DNA of 16,325 bases. It comes from CBDULQ01 sp965368115 (GTDB lineage: Bacteria; Pseudomonadota; Gammaproteobacteria; SZUA-229). The stretch lies in assembly GCA_965368115.1 (NCBI GenBank), contig CBDULQ010000062.1, positions 1 to 16,325 of the forward strand. Direction: 5' to 3'. The translations under genes and the position numbers were made by a program. The notes under the pieces were generated by a model. It was not told the origin of the DNA. It was given only the letters and a program-made list of their open reading frames with translations, and did not search any database. Each line of letters begins with the position of its first letter. Position 1 is the stretch's first letter. Below are positions 6,342 to 13,652 of this stretch, piece by piece.

Positions 6342-8213
6342 ATGATGAATACACAATTTAAAACCCAGCCCGCTATGCTGTCTGAATTACTCGATGACCT
6401 GCTGGCGCTACGCAGCGCCACACTGGAATCTGCCGCCCACCGCCTGGCACAACTCGGCAAACACTTCGATGCGGAACAGATCAGTTTCAGTGTCCAGAAT
6501 CTGGCCTGTTACCTGGCGTTTCGTGAACACGATCTGCGCCCGCTTCAGGATCGTCTGGCTCATGCCGGACTATCATCACTGGGTCGCGGCGAATCCAATA
6601 TCATGGCAAACCTGGAGCAGGTGATTCGACTCTTGTCCATGGCCCTGCAAAGCCACTCACCTGCCGTCATGTATCCGTATCAGGGACAGCTGTTCGACGC
6701 CGGTATCCAGCGTCTGCAACATAATGCCTTGCAGTTGTTCGGCGCCCATCATGATGATCGACTGGTACGCATCATGGTCACCCTGCCCAGTGAAGCCGCC
6801 AGCGACAGTCAACTGGTCGAGCGCCTGCTCGGCAATCATGTGGAATGCGTACGCATCAACTGCGCCCACGACGATCAACAGGCCTGGCAGAAGATGGTCG
6901 ACCATGTTCGCGCCGCGGCAGAAAAGCGTGCTCAGCCCTGCCGAATTTTAATGGACCTTGCGGGCAAGAAAATTCGCACCGGCCATCTGTTACAGGCACG
7001 TTCCACCCGACTGATCAAAACCCTGCGCAATAAACACGATCTGCAGAAACAGCCCGAAGTCGTGATCCTCACCCGACAGGATTCGCCGCTGGTGATGACC
7101 AATCAGAATGCTTTTCCGGTCTCCAGTAAACTGTATCGCGAACTGCGAATCGGCGACCGTATTTATTTTGCCGACAGTCGCGGCAAGAAACGTTATTTCG
7201 AAATCATTGAAAAGCTACCGGACGGTGACTGGAAATGCCATTGCCCGCGTAACAGCTATGTGGAATCCGGCACCGAAATCACATTGAAACGACTCGACGA
7301 CAAAGGCAAATATAAAAAAGTCGAAGACGATCATCTGGGCGAGTTCGAAGGCCCGCCGATTATGGTACGCCTGCATCGCGAAGATGCGCTGGTACTCACC
7401 CGTGAACCGAAACTGTTTTCACCACCGGAAATGGACGAACAGGACAACGAACTGCTGCCCGCCCGCATCAGTTGCTCCGACCCGGACATCATCGACCAGC
7501 TCAGTATCGGCCAGAAGCTGTGGTTCGATGACGGCAAAATGGGTTGCCTGGTGGAACGTATCGATGAGGAAGGCGCTCACCTGCGTGTCACCGATGTCGG
7601 CTCCAAGGGTTACAAATTGCGTCCCGACAAAGGACTGAATTTTCCTGATACCGTTCTGAATCTTCAGCCGCTGACCGACAAGGACATGGAAGACCTGGAT
7701 TTTGTGGTTAAACATGCGGACATGATCGGCTACTCTTTCGTACAGACCAGCGAAGACATGGACCTGCTCATCGAACAGTTGCATCAGCGCAATGCCGACC
7801 AGTTGCCGATCATCGCCAAAATCGAAACCAAACTGGCGGTGGAAAACCTGCCGCACATTTTGCTGTCCTGCGTCGATCGACATCCGCTGGGCATCATGAT
7901 CGCACGCGGCGACCTGGCCATCGAACTGGGCAGTATTCGCATGGCGGAGATACAGGAAGAAATGCTGTGGATCTGCGAAGCCGCCCATGTACCGGTTATC
8001 TGGGCGACACAGGTCCTGGAATCGCTGACCAAGAAAGGCCTCACCTCACGACCGGAAATCACCGATGCAGCGATGAGCGTGCGTGCCGAATGCGTGATGC
8101 TGAACAAGGGACCGTACATCGAAGATGCCATCAATGTACTGGCCAATATCCTGTCGCAAATGGAAGCGCATCAGCATAAAAAGATTTCCCGGTTGCGTAA
8201 GTTGCACTGGTGA
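6342..8213 (+). CDS. Pyruvate kinase-like protein, N-terminally extended and lacking the C-terminal domain
   Basis: The family converts phosphoenolpyruvate and ADP to pyruvate and ATP. In this 623-residue protein, residues ~1-150 are a helical extension; the barrel starts near RIMVTLPSEA, a long middle region (~215-445) replaces the usual B domain, and the barrel resumes at LTDKDMEDLDFVVKHADMIG. Active-site residues are kept: R171 and N173 (RINCAH), D205 and R212 (DLAGKKIRTG), K493 and E495 (AKIET), D524 (ARGDLA), T556 (ATQVLES). The potassium ligand serine is A175, and K210 lies at rabbit muscle position 117, where Lys marks potassium-independent enzymes. The protein ends after the barrel, without the ~120-residue regulatory C domain. 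Start chosen at the first ATG; TTG at 6324 and ATG at 6375 are alternatives. Confidence 0.88.
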   Translation: MMNTQFKTQPAMLSELLDDLLALRSATLESAAHRLAQLGKHFDAEQISFSVQNLACYLAFREHDLRPLQDRLAHAGLSSLGRGESNIMANLEQVIRLLSMALQSHSPAVMYPYQGQLFDAGIQRLQHNALQLFGAHHDDRLVRIMVTLPSEAASDSQLVERLLGNHVECVRINCAHDDQQAWQKMVDHVRAAAEKRAQPCRILMDLAGKKIRTGHLLQARSTRLIKTLRNKHDLQKQPEVVILTRQDSPLVMTNQNAFPVSSKLYRELRIGDRIYFADSRGKKRYFEIIEKLPDGDWKCHCPRNSYVESGTEITLKRLDDKGKYKKVEDDHLGEFEGPPIMVRLHREDALVLTREPKLFSPPEMDEQDNELLPARISCSDPDIIDQLSIGQKLWFDDGKMGCLVERIDEEGAHLRVTDVGSKGYKLRPDKGLNFPDTVLNLQPLTDKDMEDLDFVVKHADMIGYSFVQTSEDMDLLIEQLHQRNADQLPIIAKIETKLAVENLPHILLSCVDRHPLGIMIARGDLAIELGSIRMAEIQEEMLWICEAAHVPVIWATQVLESLTKKGLTSRPEITDAAMSVRAECVMLNKGPYIEDAINVLANILSQMEAHQHKKISRLRKLHW

Positions 8214-8244
8214 GGGTTGCGGTTGAAGTGACTGCAGGATTGAC

Positions 8245-8338
8245 GAGGTCCCCGACAGAAGCATTCGGGGATGACGGTGTATAAGATTTCAGACCCACCT
8301 GAGTCTCGTCATTCCCGCACGCTTCTGGCGGGAATCTC
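8245..8338. repeat. Inverted pair of REP-like hairpins
   Basis: Unit 1 (about 8245-8277) forms TCCCCGA-loop-TCGGGGA (8249-8271). Unit 2 (about 8306-8338) is the same element inverted, forming ATTCCCGC-loop-GCGGGAAT (8311-8335). Read on the same strand the units share the loop CAGAAGC and the tail ATGACG. Where the stems differ, both sides change together (C-G to T-A, A-T to C-G, G.T to A-T). This is the layout of paired REP elements. It lies between the pyruvate kinase-like gene and the aldolase gene and could also stop transcription or protect mRNA ends. Confidence 0.8.
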
Positions 8339-8477
8339 CTAACGCCGGCTCGATCTTGAAACAAACCTGAACTCACTACCCGGTCCCCTGCCTAAGCCTT
8401 CAACAGTCATCAATCATTCATCCACCAGTCCAGTAGCCATTGACCTGCATCAACCCCCGTCTTGCCATGAGCGGCGT

Positions 8478-8483
8478 TATAAT
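8478..8483 (+). promoter_or_regulatory. Perfect -10 box upstream of the aldolase gene
   Basis: TATAAT stands 26 bp before the ATG at 8510, with a good RBS (GGGAGA, 8499-8504) in between. The predicted leader is only about 20 nt. No good -35 box lies 16-18 bp upstream; TTGACC at 8440-8445 is too far away. An activator or a weak -35 is possible. Confidence 0.45.
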
Positions 8484-8509
8484 GTGGGTCTTCAACGCGG
8501 GAGATTCCT

Positions 8510-9559
8510 ATGACGGATATTATCAGCATTCTGGGAGACGAAGCGGACGCCCTGCTCCAGCATCAATGCAATGGCATCCCCAAATCCATGATTCATGCAC
8601 CGGGCGGCGATTACATCGATCGCATCGTCGCGCACAAGAATCGCAAACCGGCGGTGTTGCGTAATCTCAACGCACTCTACAACCAGGGCCGTCTGGCCGG
8701 CACCGGCTATCTGTCGTTATTACCCGTGGATCAGGGTGTGGAACATTCCGCCGGCGCCTCCTTCGCACCGAACCCGGCTTTTTTCGACCCTGAAAACATT
8801 CTTAAGCTGGCCATCGAAGGCGGCTGCAACGGCGTGGCTTCGACACTGGGTGTGTTGAGCAGCGTGGCGCGCGATTATGCGCACAAGATTCCATTTATCG
8901 TGAAGATCAATCACAACGAACTGCTGAGTTATCCCAATCAATATGATCAAACCCTGTTCGCCAGCGTGGAACAGGCTTTCGACATGGGCGCAGTGGCGGT
9001 AGGCGCTACCGTGTACTTCGGTTCGGAACAGTCTCGGCGACAGATACAGGAGATATCCGAAGCCTTCGAACATGCGCACTCGCTGGGTCTGTTCACCGTG
9101 CTCTGGGCCTATCTGCGCAATCCGGCATTCAAACACGAAGGCACGGATTATCATGTTTCCGCCGACCTCACCGGTCAGGCCAATCACCTGGCGGTGACCA
9201 TCGATGCGGACATCGTGAAACAGAAACAGGCGCAGAACAACGGTGGCTACAATGCACTGAAGTTCGGTAAAACCCATCCCAAAGTGTATGAAGAGCTGAC
9301 CACCGATCATCCCGTCGACCTGGTGCGCTACCAGGTGGCCAACTGTTACATGGGACGGGTGGGCATGATCAATTCCGGTGGCGCATCCGGTGCCGACGAT
9401 CTGCACCAGGCGGTGCGCACGGCGGTCATCAATAAACGCGCCGGCGGTATGGGCATGATTTCCGGCCGTAAGGCGTTCCAGAAACCGATGAACGAGGGCA
9501 TCGCCCTGCTCAATGCCATTCAGGATGTGTATCTGTCCGAACAGGTCAGCATTGCCTGA
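8510..9559 (+). CDS. fbaB: Class I fructose-bisphosphate aldolase, DhnA/FbaB type
   Basis: The enzyme splits fructose-1,6-bisphosphate to dihydroxyacetone phosphate and glyceraldehyde-3-phosphate, or runs in reverse in gluconeogenesis, through a lysine Schiff base. At 349 residues it matches E. coli FbaB (about 350). Conserved stretches include LLPVDQGVEHSAGASFAPNP, GGCNGVASTLGVL, KINHNEL, ADIVKQKQAQNNGGY, LKFGKTHPKVYEEL and MINSGGASG. By alignment from memory, K237 in DIVKQKQ is the likely Schiff-base lysine. The start has a good RBS (GGGAGA). The 3' end overlaps the convergent GIY-YIG gene by 14 bp. It sits about 300 bp after the pyruvate kinase-like gene but seems to have its own promoter. 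Confidence 0.95.
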   Translation: MTDIISILGDEADALLQHQCNGIPKSMIHAPGGDYIDRIVAHKNRKPAVLRNLNALYNQGRLAGTGYLSLLPVDQGVEHSAGASFAPNPAFFDPENILKLAIEGGCNGVASTLGVLSSVARDYAHKIPFIVKINHNELLSYPNQYDQTLFASVEQAFDMGAVAVGATVYFGSEQSRRQIQEISEAFEHAHSLGLFTVLWAYLRNPAFKHEGTDYHVSADLTGQANHLAVTIDADIVKQKQAQNNGGYNALKFGKTHPKVYEELTTDHPVDLVRYQVANCYMGRVGMINSGGASGADDLHQAVRTAVINKRAGGMGMISGRKAFQKPMNEGIALLNAIQDVYLSEQVSIA

Positions 9560-9569
9560 TCAGCTGTTC
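9539..9569. terminator. Candidate bidirectional hairpin at the convergent aldolase/GIY-YIG ends
   Basis: GAACAG (9539-9544) pairs with CTGTTC (9564-9569), with TCAG (9546-9549) and CTGA (9556-9559) nested inside. A TTCCTTCTGT stretch follows on the plus strand. It covers both stop codons. The stem is interrupted and the T tract weak, so the call is tentative. Confidence 0.3.
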
Positions 9570-9803
9570 CTTCTGTGTCCGCGATAGTTTCTTGATCGCC
9601 GCCTCCCGTTTCAGCGCTGCTGAACGGGAGGTCAGGGTTTCCTGATAGACCAGGGTTACCGGGCGTCGCGATCGAGTATATCGAGCACCCTGCCCCAGCT
9701 CACCGTTATGTTCCTGCAGGCGACGCTGCACATCGACGGCGATCCCCGTGTACAGGCTACCATCCCGGCAACGCAACATGTAAACGAACCAGCTTTGCGA
9801 CAT
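9546..9803 (-). CDS. GIY-YIG nuclease-superfamily protein (UPF0213/YhbQ-like)
   Basis: This 85-residue protein is a single GIY-YIG domain. The motif appears as VYMLRCRDGSLYTGIA near the N-terminus, followed by DVQRRLQEHN, RYTRSRRPVTLVYQE and a basic ALKREAAIKKLSRTQKEQL tail, closely resembling E. coli YhbQ in order and length. The superfamily contains DNA nucleases; the role of small single-domain members is poorly defined. Its ATG overlaps the efpL stop by one base (TGATG on the minus strand), so the two are probably co-translated. Its 3' end overlaps the aldolase gene tail-to-tail. Confidence 0.9.
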   Translation of the reverse strand: MSQSWFVYMLRCRDGSLYTGIAVDVQRRLQEHNGELGQGARYTRSRRPVTLVYQETLTSRSAALKREAAIKKLSRTQKEQLIRQC

Positions 9804-10366
9804 CAGGCTCGGGAAATGAATTCACAGCTGTCGGTATTGATCTTGATGATCTCACCGGGCGTCAAATATTCCGGCACCTGAACGATCAGTCCGGTGCTCA
9901 GCGTGGCGGGCTTGGTACGCGCCGAAGAGGATGCGGCTTTCATCGCCGGTGCGGTTTCAACGATTTCCAGTTCCACGGTCGCGGGCAATTCGATACCGAG
10001 GATCTGCTCATCGGTCATGATGGCGGAAATACCATCCAGGCCTTCGCTGAGGAACGGCAATTCGTCTTCGATCATGTCCTCAGGCAGGGTATGCTGCTCG
10101 TAACTTTCCTTGTCCATAAAGGTACAGCCTTCACTGTCGCGATACAGCAACTGCACCGCGCGACGGGAAATATCCACACCTTGAACCACCTCGTCGCCCT
10201 TGAAACTGCGTTCGAATTTCTGGCCGCTGACCACATCTTTGCCGCGCACCTTGTACAGGGTGCTGCCACTTCGCGACGAGGGGGATTGTACATGGATCTG
10301 TTTTACCACGATGTTCATGCCATCGGCCTGGAACACCATACCTTTCTTGAGTTCGTTTGCTTTCAT
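9803..10366 (-). CDS. efpL: Elongation factor P-like protein EfpL (YeiP)
   Basis: EfpL is a paralogue of translation factor EF-P; such factors bind the ribosome and relieve stalling at difficult peptide motifs such as polyproline. The 187-residue length is close to E. coli YeiP (190). The N-terminal KOW-like domain starts MKANELKKGMVF and has the tip loop IHVQSPSSRSGSTLYK with an arginine (R32) where canonical EF-P has its modified residue; the two following OB domains include ELPATVELEIVETAP, KPATLSTGLIVQVPEYL and a shorter GEIIKINTDSCEFISRA end. The start is ATG at 10366; a TTG five codons upstream is unlikely. No good Shine-Dalgarno is visible. It is followed, with a one-base overlap, by the GIY-YIG gene and preceded 66 bp upstream by the DUF2905-like gene. 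Confidence 0.94.
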   Translation of the reverse strand: MKANELKKGMVFQADGMNIVVKQIHVQSPSSRSGSTLYKVRGKDVVSGQKFERSFKGDEVVQGVDISRRAVQLLYRDSEGCTFMDKESYEQHTLPEDMIEDELPFLSEGLDGISAIMTDEQILGIELPATVELEIVETAPAMKAASSSARTKPATLSTGLIVQVPEYLTPGEIIKINTDSCEFISRA

Positions 10367-10375
10367 GTTAGAGGG

Positions 10376-10423
10376 GTCCAATTAAACTGGACGCATTGTA
10401 GCCTGTTCCGGCCGCGCATAGAA
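10376..10423 (-). promoter_or_regulatory. Candidate efpL promoter with an inverted repeat at the start site
   Basis: On the minus strand TACAAT (complement of 10395-10400) has a poor TTCTAT box 17 bp upstream (complement of 10418-10423). The predicted start of transcription, near 10388, falls in an inverted repeat GTCCA-7 bases-TGGAC (10376-10392), so the mRNA could begin in a small hairpin just before the start codon at 10366. The -35 box is weak. Confidence 0.3.
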
Positions 10424-10432
10424 TCCTGCTCG

Positions 10433-10633
10433 CTAACGCCTGAACAGCCAGAGCAGCAGGGAAATCACCAGGCTGATGATAATGGCGCTGGTGATGGGAA
10501 AATAAAAACGACTGTTTTCGTTTTCGATGACGATGTCGCCGGGCAGGCGAAACAGGCCGATTTTCTGTAGCCAGGGCCACAACAGCCCGATAACCAGGAT
10601 CAATAACCCCAGGGTGATTAACACTTTCTGCAT
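10433..10633 (-). CDS. DUF2905-like small membrane protein
   Basis: This 66-residue protein has two hydrophobic segments, VLITLGLLILVIGLLWPWL near the N-terminus and ITSAIIISLVISLLLWLF at the C-terminus, joined by the loop QKIGLFRLPGDIVIENENS. Loop sequence and layout match the DUF2905 family, whose function is unknown. ATG at 10633 is chosen, with AGGAG about 11 bases upstream; a TTG at 10642 is less likely. It is divergent from rapA and probably in one transcription unit with efpL downstream. A TATAAT on the minus strand (complement of 10662-10667) could be its -10 box. Confidence 0.85.
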   Translation of the reverse strand: MQKVLITLGLLILVIGLLWPWLQKIGLFRLPGDIVIENENSRFYFPITSAIIISLVISLLLWLFRR

Positions 10634-10737
10634 GATTAACAAGACTCCTGTTTAGAGAACGATTATATTGAAACCGACGCAAGATTTTTAGCGTCAAATC
10701 CACTACCATTACGCGTTTTCAATTCGAGGTGGACGCA

Positions 10738-13125
10738 GTGCAGGAATACATACCCGGTCAACGCTGGATCAGTGATGCAGACACCCAGCTCGGACTGGGT
10801 ACGGTACTGGAAGTCGAAGCCCGCACCGTTACCCTGGTCTACATGGCCAGCGGCGAAACACGCACATATGCACGCCACAGCGCACCGCTAACCCGGGTCA
10901 TATTCGGTGTCGGCGATCAGATTAAACTGCAGTCGGGACTGCAGCTCCAGGTGACCGAGGTCAGCGATGTGGATGGCCTGCTGGTTTATCGCGGTGTCGA
11001 TGCACAACAGGACAGCCATCAGGTTGCGGAAACCGAACTCGACCACTTCCTGCAACTGGACCGCCCCAGTGAACGATTGTTCAATGCCCAGATCGACCGG
11101 GATGCGGATTTCGAATTGCGCTACAGCACACTGCAGCACATCAATCGCCTGCATCATTCCGAACTCTACGGCCTCACCGGCGTGCGCACCCAGCTGATTC
11201 CGCATCAACTGTATATCGCCCATGAAGTCGCACACCGTTATGCGCCTCGCGTACTGCTCGCCGATGAAGTCGGGCTGGGTAAAACCATCGAAGCAGGGCT
11301 GATTCTGCATCACCAGTTACTCACCGAACGTGCTCGACGGGTGCTGATACTGCTGCCGGAATCGTTACTGCACCAATGGCTGGTGGAAATGCTGCGCCGT
11401 TTCAACCTGATGTTCAGTATTTTCGATGAACAGCGCTGCCAGGCCATCGAAGAGCATGATCCGCAGCTCAACCCGTTTCTCACTGAACAGCAGGTGTTGT
11501 GTAGCATCGAGTTCATCAGCGCTCATCCGCAGCGCCTGCAACAGTGCCTGGCCGGGGAATGGGATCTGCTGGTGGTCGACGAAGCGCATCACCTGGCCTG
11601 GACGCCCGAGCAGGCCAGCGCCGAATACCTGGCCGTGGAACGCCTGGCCTCCAGCATCCGCGGTGTATTGCTGCTGACTGCGACGCCGGAACAACTGGGC
11701 AAACAGAGCCACTTTGCCCGGCTGCGCCTGCTCGACCCGGATCGTTACCCGGATTATCAGCGTTTCGCAGCCGAAGAAGACGATTACGCCGAACTGGCCG
11801 AAACCGTCCAGCAACTGCTCGCTGAACCGGTGATGGACGACAATCTGCAACAGCGCCTGCACAATCTTCTGCACGGCAGCGACGTGGAACTGGAAATCGC
11901 ATTGCAGGACGCACTTGCGGATGAAACCACGCGACTGCAACTGGTGGATCAGCTACTCGATCGTCATGGCACCGGACGCGTACTGTTTCGCAATACACGC
12001 AGCGCGGTACAGGGTTTTCCACAACGACGCCTGCAACGTTTCGATCTGCCGCTGCCGGATGCTTACCGGGAATCCCTGGAGTCGATCACCGAATGCGATG
12101 CACAAACAGCGCACCTGTGCCTGTGTCCGGAACAATTGCTGAAGACCGTCAACCCGGCACTGCAGGACGAATGGATCGAACTCGATCCGCGCATCGACCT
12201 GCTCATCGAATGGCTCGGTGAACATCCGCAACACAAATTACTGGTGATCGCCGCACATGCGCAAACCGCCATGGATATCGCGCAACGCCTGAAAACCCGC
12301 AGCCAGATCAACGCCAGTGTTTTTCATGAACAGATGAGCATCGTGGAACGCGATCGCGCCGCTGCCTATTTCGCCGATCCGCAACAGGGTGCACAGGTAC
12401 TGATCTGTTCCGAAATCGGCAGTGAAGGACGCAACTTCCAGTTCGCCCATCACCTGTTCCTGTTCGACCTGCCCCTGCATCCGGATTTGCTGGAACAACG
12501 CATCGGACGCCTGGATCGCATCGGTCAGCAATTCGATATCGATATCCTGGTGCCCTGCTTCGATGATTCGGCGCAGGCACTGATGCTGGACTGGTATCAT
12601 CAGGCGCTCAATGCCTTTGAACAAACCTGTCCGGCTGGCCATAGCGTATTCGAACGGCAACGGGATCGACTGATCGAAGCCATTTGCGGCTTCGAGCGCG
12701 ACCCGGTCGAACTGCTCAGCCTGATCGAGGATGCGGCGGCCGAATACAAACACCTTAGCGAAACCCTGCAGCGCGGACGCGATCCTCTGCTGGAATACAA
12801 TTCCTGTCGTCCACACCTTGCCGAAGCGCTGGTGCACGACGCAGAGCAACAGGATCGCCACAATTACCTGCCGGAATACATGGAGCTGGCACTGGATTGC
12901 CTGGGCATCGAAGCGGATATCTATCGCAGCAACAGCCTGTTACTGCACCCCGGAAATCACAGCAGCATCAGTCTGCCCGGACTCAGTGAAGACGGCCTGC
13001 CGATCACTTACGACCGACACACCGCACTCAGCCACGAAGACCTGCAGTTCGTTACCTGGGAACACCCATTGCTAACCGGCATCATGGATCAGGTGCTCAG
13101 TCGACAGACCGGCAATACCGCCTGA
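10738..13125 (+). CDS. rapA: RNA polymerase-associated ATPase RapA, main part (frameshifted before the C-terminal domain)
   Basis: RapA is a Swi2/Snf2-type ATPase that binds RNA polymerase and promotes its recycling. This frame gives 795 residues, against 968 in E. coli RapA. Tudor-like N-terminal domains (~1-110, GQRWISDADTQLGLGTV) are followed by ATPase motif I DEVGLGKT (K182), DEAH (281-284), LTATPEQLG, GRVLFRNTRSAVQGFP, GSEGRNFQFAHH and the arginine-finger motif QRIGRLDRIGQ (R588, R591). Similarity continues through FVTWEHPL up to the stop, then resumes in the -1 frame at 13122. GTG at 10738 is chosen because GAGGTG (10726-10731) lies 6 bases before it; GTG at 10729 overlaps that RBS. One lost C near 13121-13122 would explain the break. 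Confidence 0.93.
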   Translation: MQEYIPGQRWISDADTQLGLGTVLEVEARTVTLVYMASGETRTYARHSAPLTRVIFGVGDQIKLQSGLQLQVTEVSDVDGLLVYRGVDAQQDSHQVAETELDHFLQLDRPSERLFNAQIDRDADFELRYSTLQHINRLHHSELYGLTGVRTQLIPHQLYIAHEVAHRYAPRVLLADEVGLGKTIEAGLILHHQLLTERARRVLILLPESLLHQWLVEMLRRFNLMFSIFDEQRCQAIEEHDPQLNPFLTEQQVLCSIEFISAHPQRLQQCLAGEWDLLVVDEAHHLAWTPEQASAEYLAVERLASSIRGVLLLTATPEQLGKQSHFARLRLLDPDRYPDYQRFAAEEDDYAELAETVQQLLAEPVMDDNLQQRLHNLLHGSDVELEIALQDALADETTRLQLVDQLLDRHGTGRVLFRNTRSAVQGFPQRRLQRFDLPLPDAYRESLESITECDAQTAHLCLCPEQLLKTVNPALQDEWIELDPRIDLLIEWLGEHPQHKLLVIAAHAQTAMDIAQRLKTRSQINASVFHEQMSIVERDRAAAYFADPQQGAQVLICSEIGSEGRNFQFAHHLFLFDLPLHPDLLEQRIGRLDRIGQQFDIDILVPCFDDSAQALMLDWYHQALNAFEQTCPAGHSVFERQRDRLIEAICGFERDPVELLSLIEDAAAEYKHLSETLQRGRDPLLEYNSCRPHLAEALVHDAEQQDRHNYLPEYMELALDCLGIEADIYRSNSLLLHPGNHSSISLPGLSEDGLPITYDRHTALSHEDLQFVTWEHPLLTGIMDQVLSRQTGNTA

Positions 13126-13625
13126 CAGCCATTCAATATCAACATGCCCGACCCGGTAGCCTGTTACTGGAGGCGGTGTTCGTTCTGGAAACGGCCAGTC
13201 ATACCCTGTTGCAGAGTCAGCGTTATCTACCGCCAACACCGTTGCGTATCGTGGTCGACGAGCAGGGTCGGGATCACGCCGATCACCTGCCTCATGCCTT
13301 CGTCAAAAAGGTTCAGACCACAGTCGACAAGGGCACCGCCATCAAAGTCGTCGATGCCAAACGGGATGCGCTACGCAATATGATTAAACGGGCGGAACAG
13401 CAGGCCGAGCAGCAGAGCCCGGATTTAATCGATGACGCACGTGCGCGTAGCGAGCAATTGCTGCAGGGCGAAGTACAGCGCCTGCAGGCGCTGGCCCGGG
13501 TGAATCCTCATGTGCGCAGTGACGAAATCGAATTCTATCAGCAACAACAACAGGCACTCACGCAGTTGCTGGATCATGCGCGACTGCGCCTGGATGCCTT
13601 ACGGGTTATCGTCGTGGCGGGGTGA
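13122..13625 (+). pseudogene. rapA: C-terminal part of rapA in the -1 frame
   Basis: This open frame of 167 codons continues RapA exactly where the main frame stops. It reads LTAIQYQHARPGSLLLEAVF, then VLETASHTLLQSQRYLPPTP, and ends DHARLRLDALRVIVVAG, matching the E. coli RapA C-terminus (LNRFLPPTPVRMLLD ... GWRLDALRLIVV). Joined to the main part the protein would be about 962 residues, the normal length. The frame has no stop between 13122 and its end and keeps ordinary codon use, so the break is recent or a sequencing error. A GTG at 13176 has GGAGG only 2 bases upstream, too close for a convincing independent start. Confidence 0.9.
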
Positions 13626-13652
13626 ATCGGTGGCGAACCACCACGCCGGCTT

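Noticed and set aside
13114..13130. Programmed -1 ribosomal frameshift in rapA
   Set aside because: There is no X-XXY-YYZ slippery heptamer, and the E. coli gene has no such event; a lost C is simpler.
13629..13642. Hairpin GGTGG-CGAA-CCACC between rapA and the MoaB-like gene as a terminator
   Set aside because: The stem is only 5 bp and no T tract follows on either strand.
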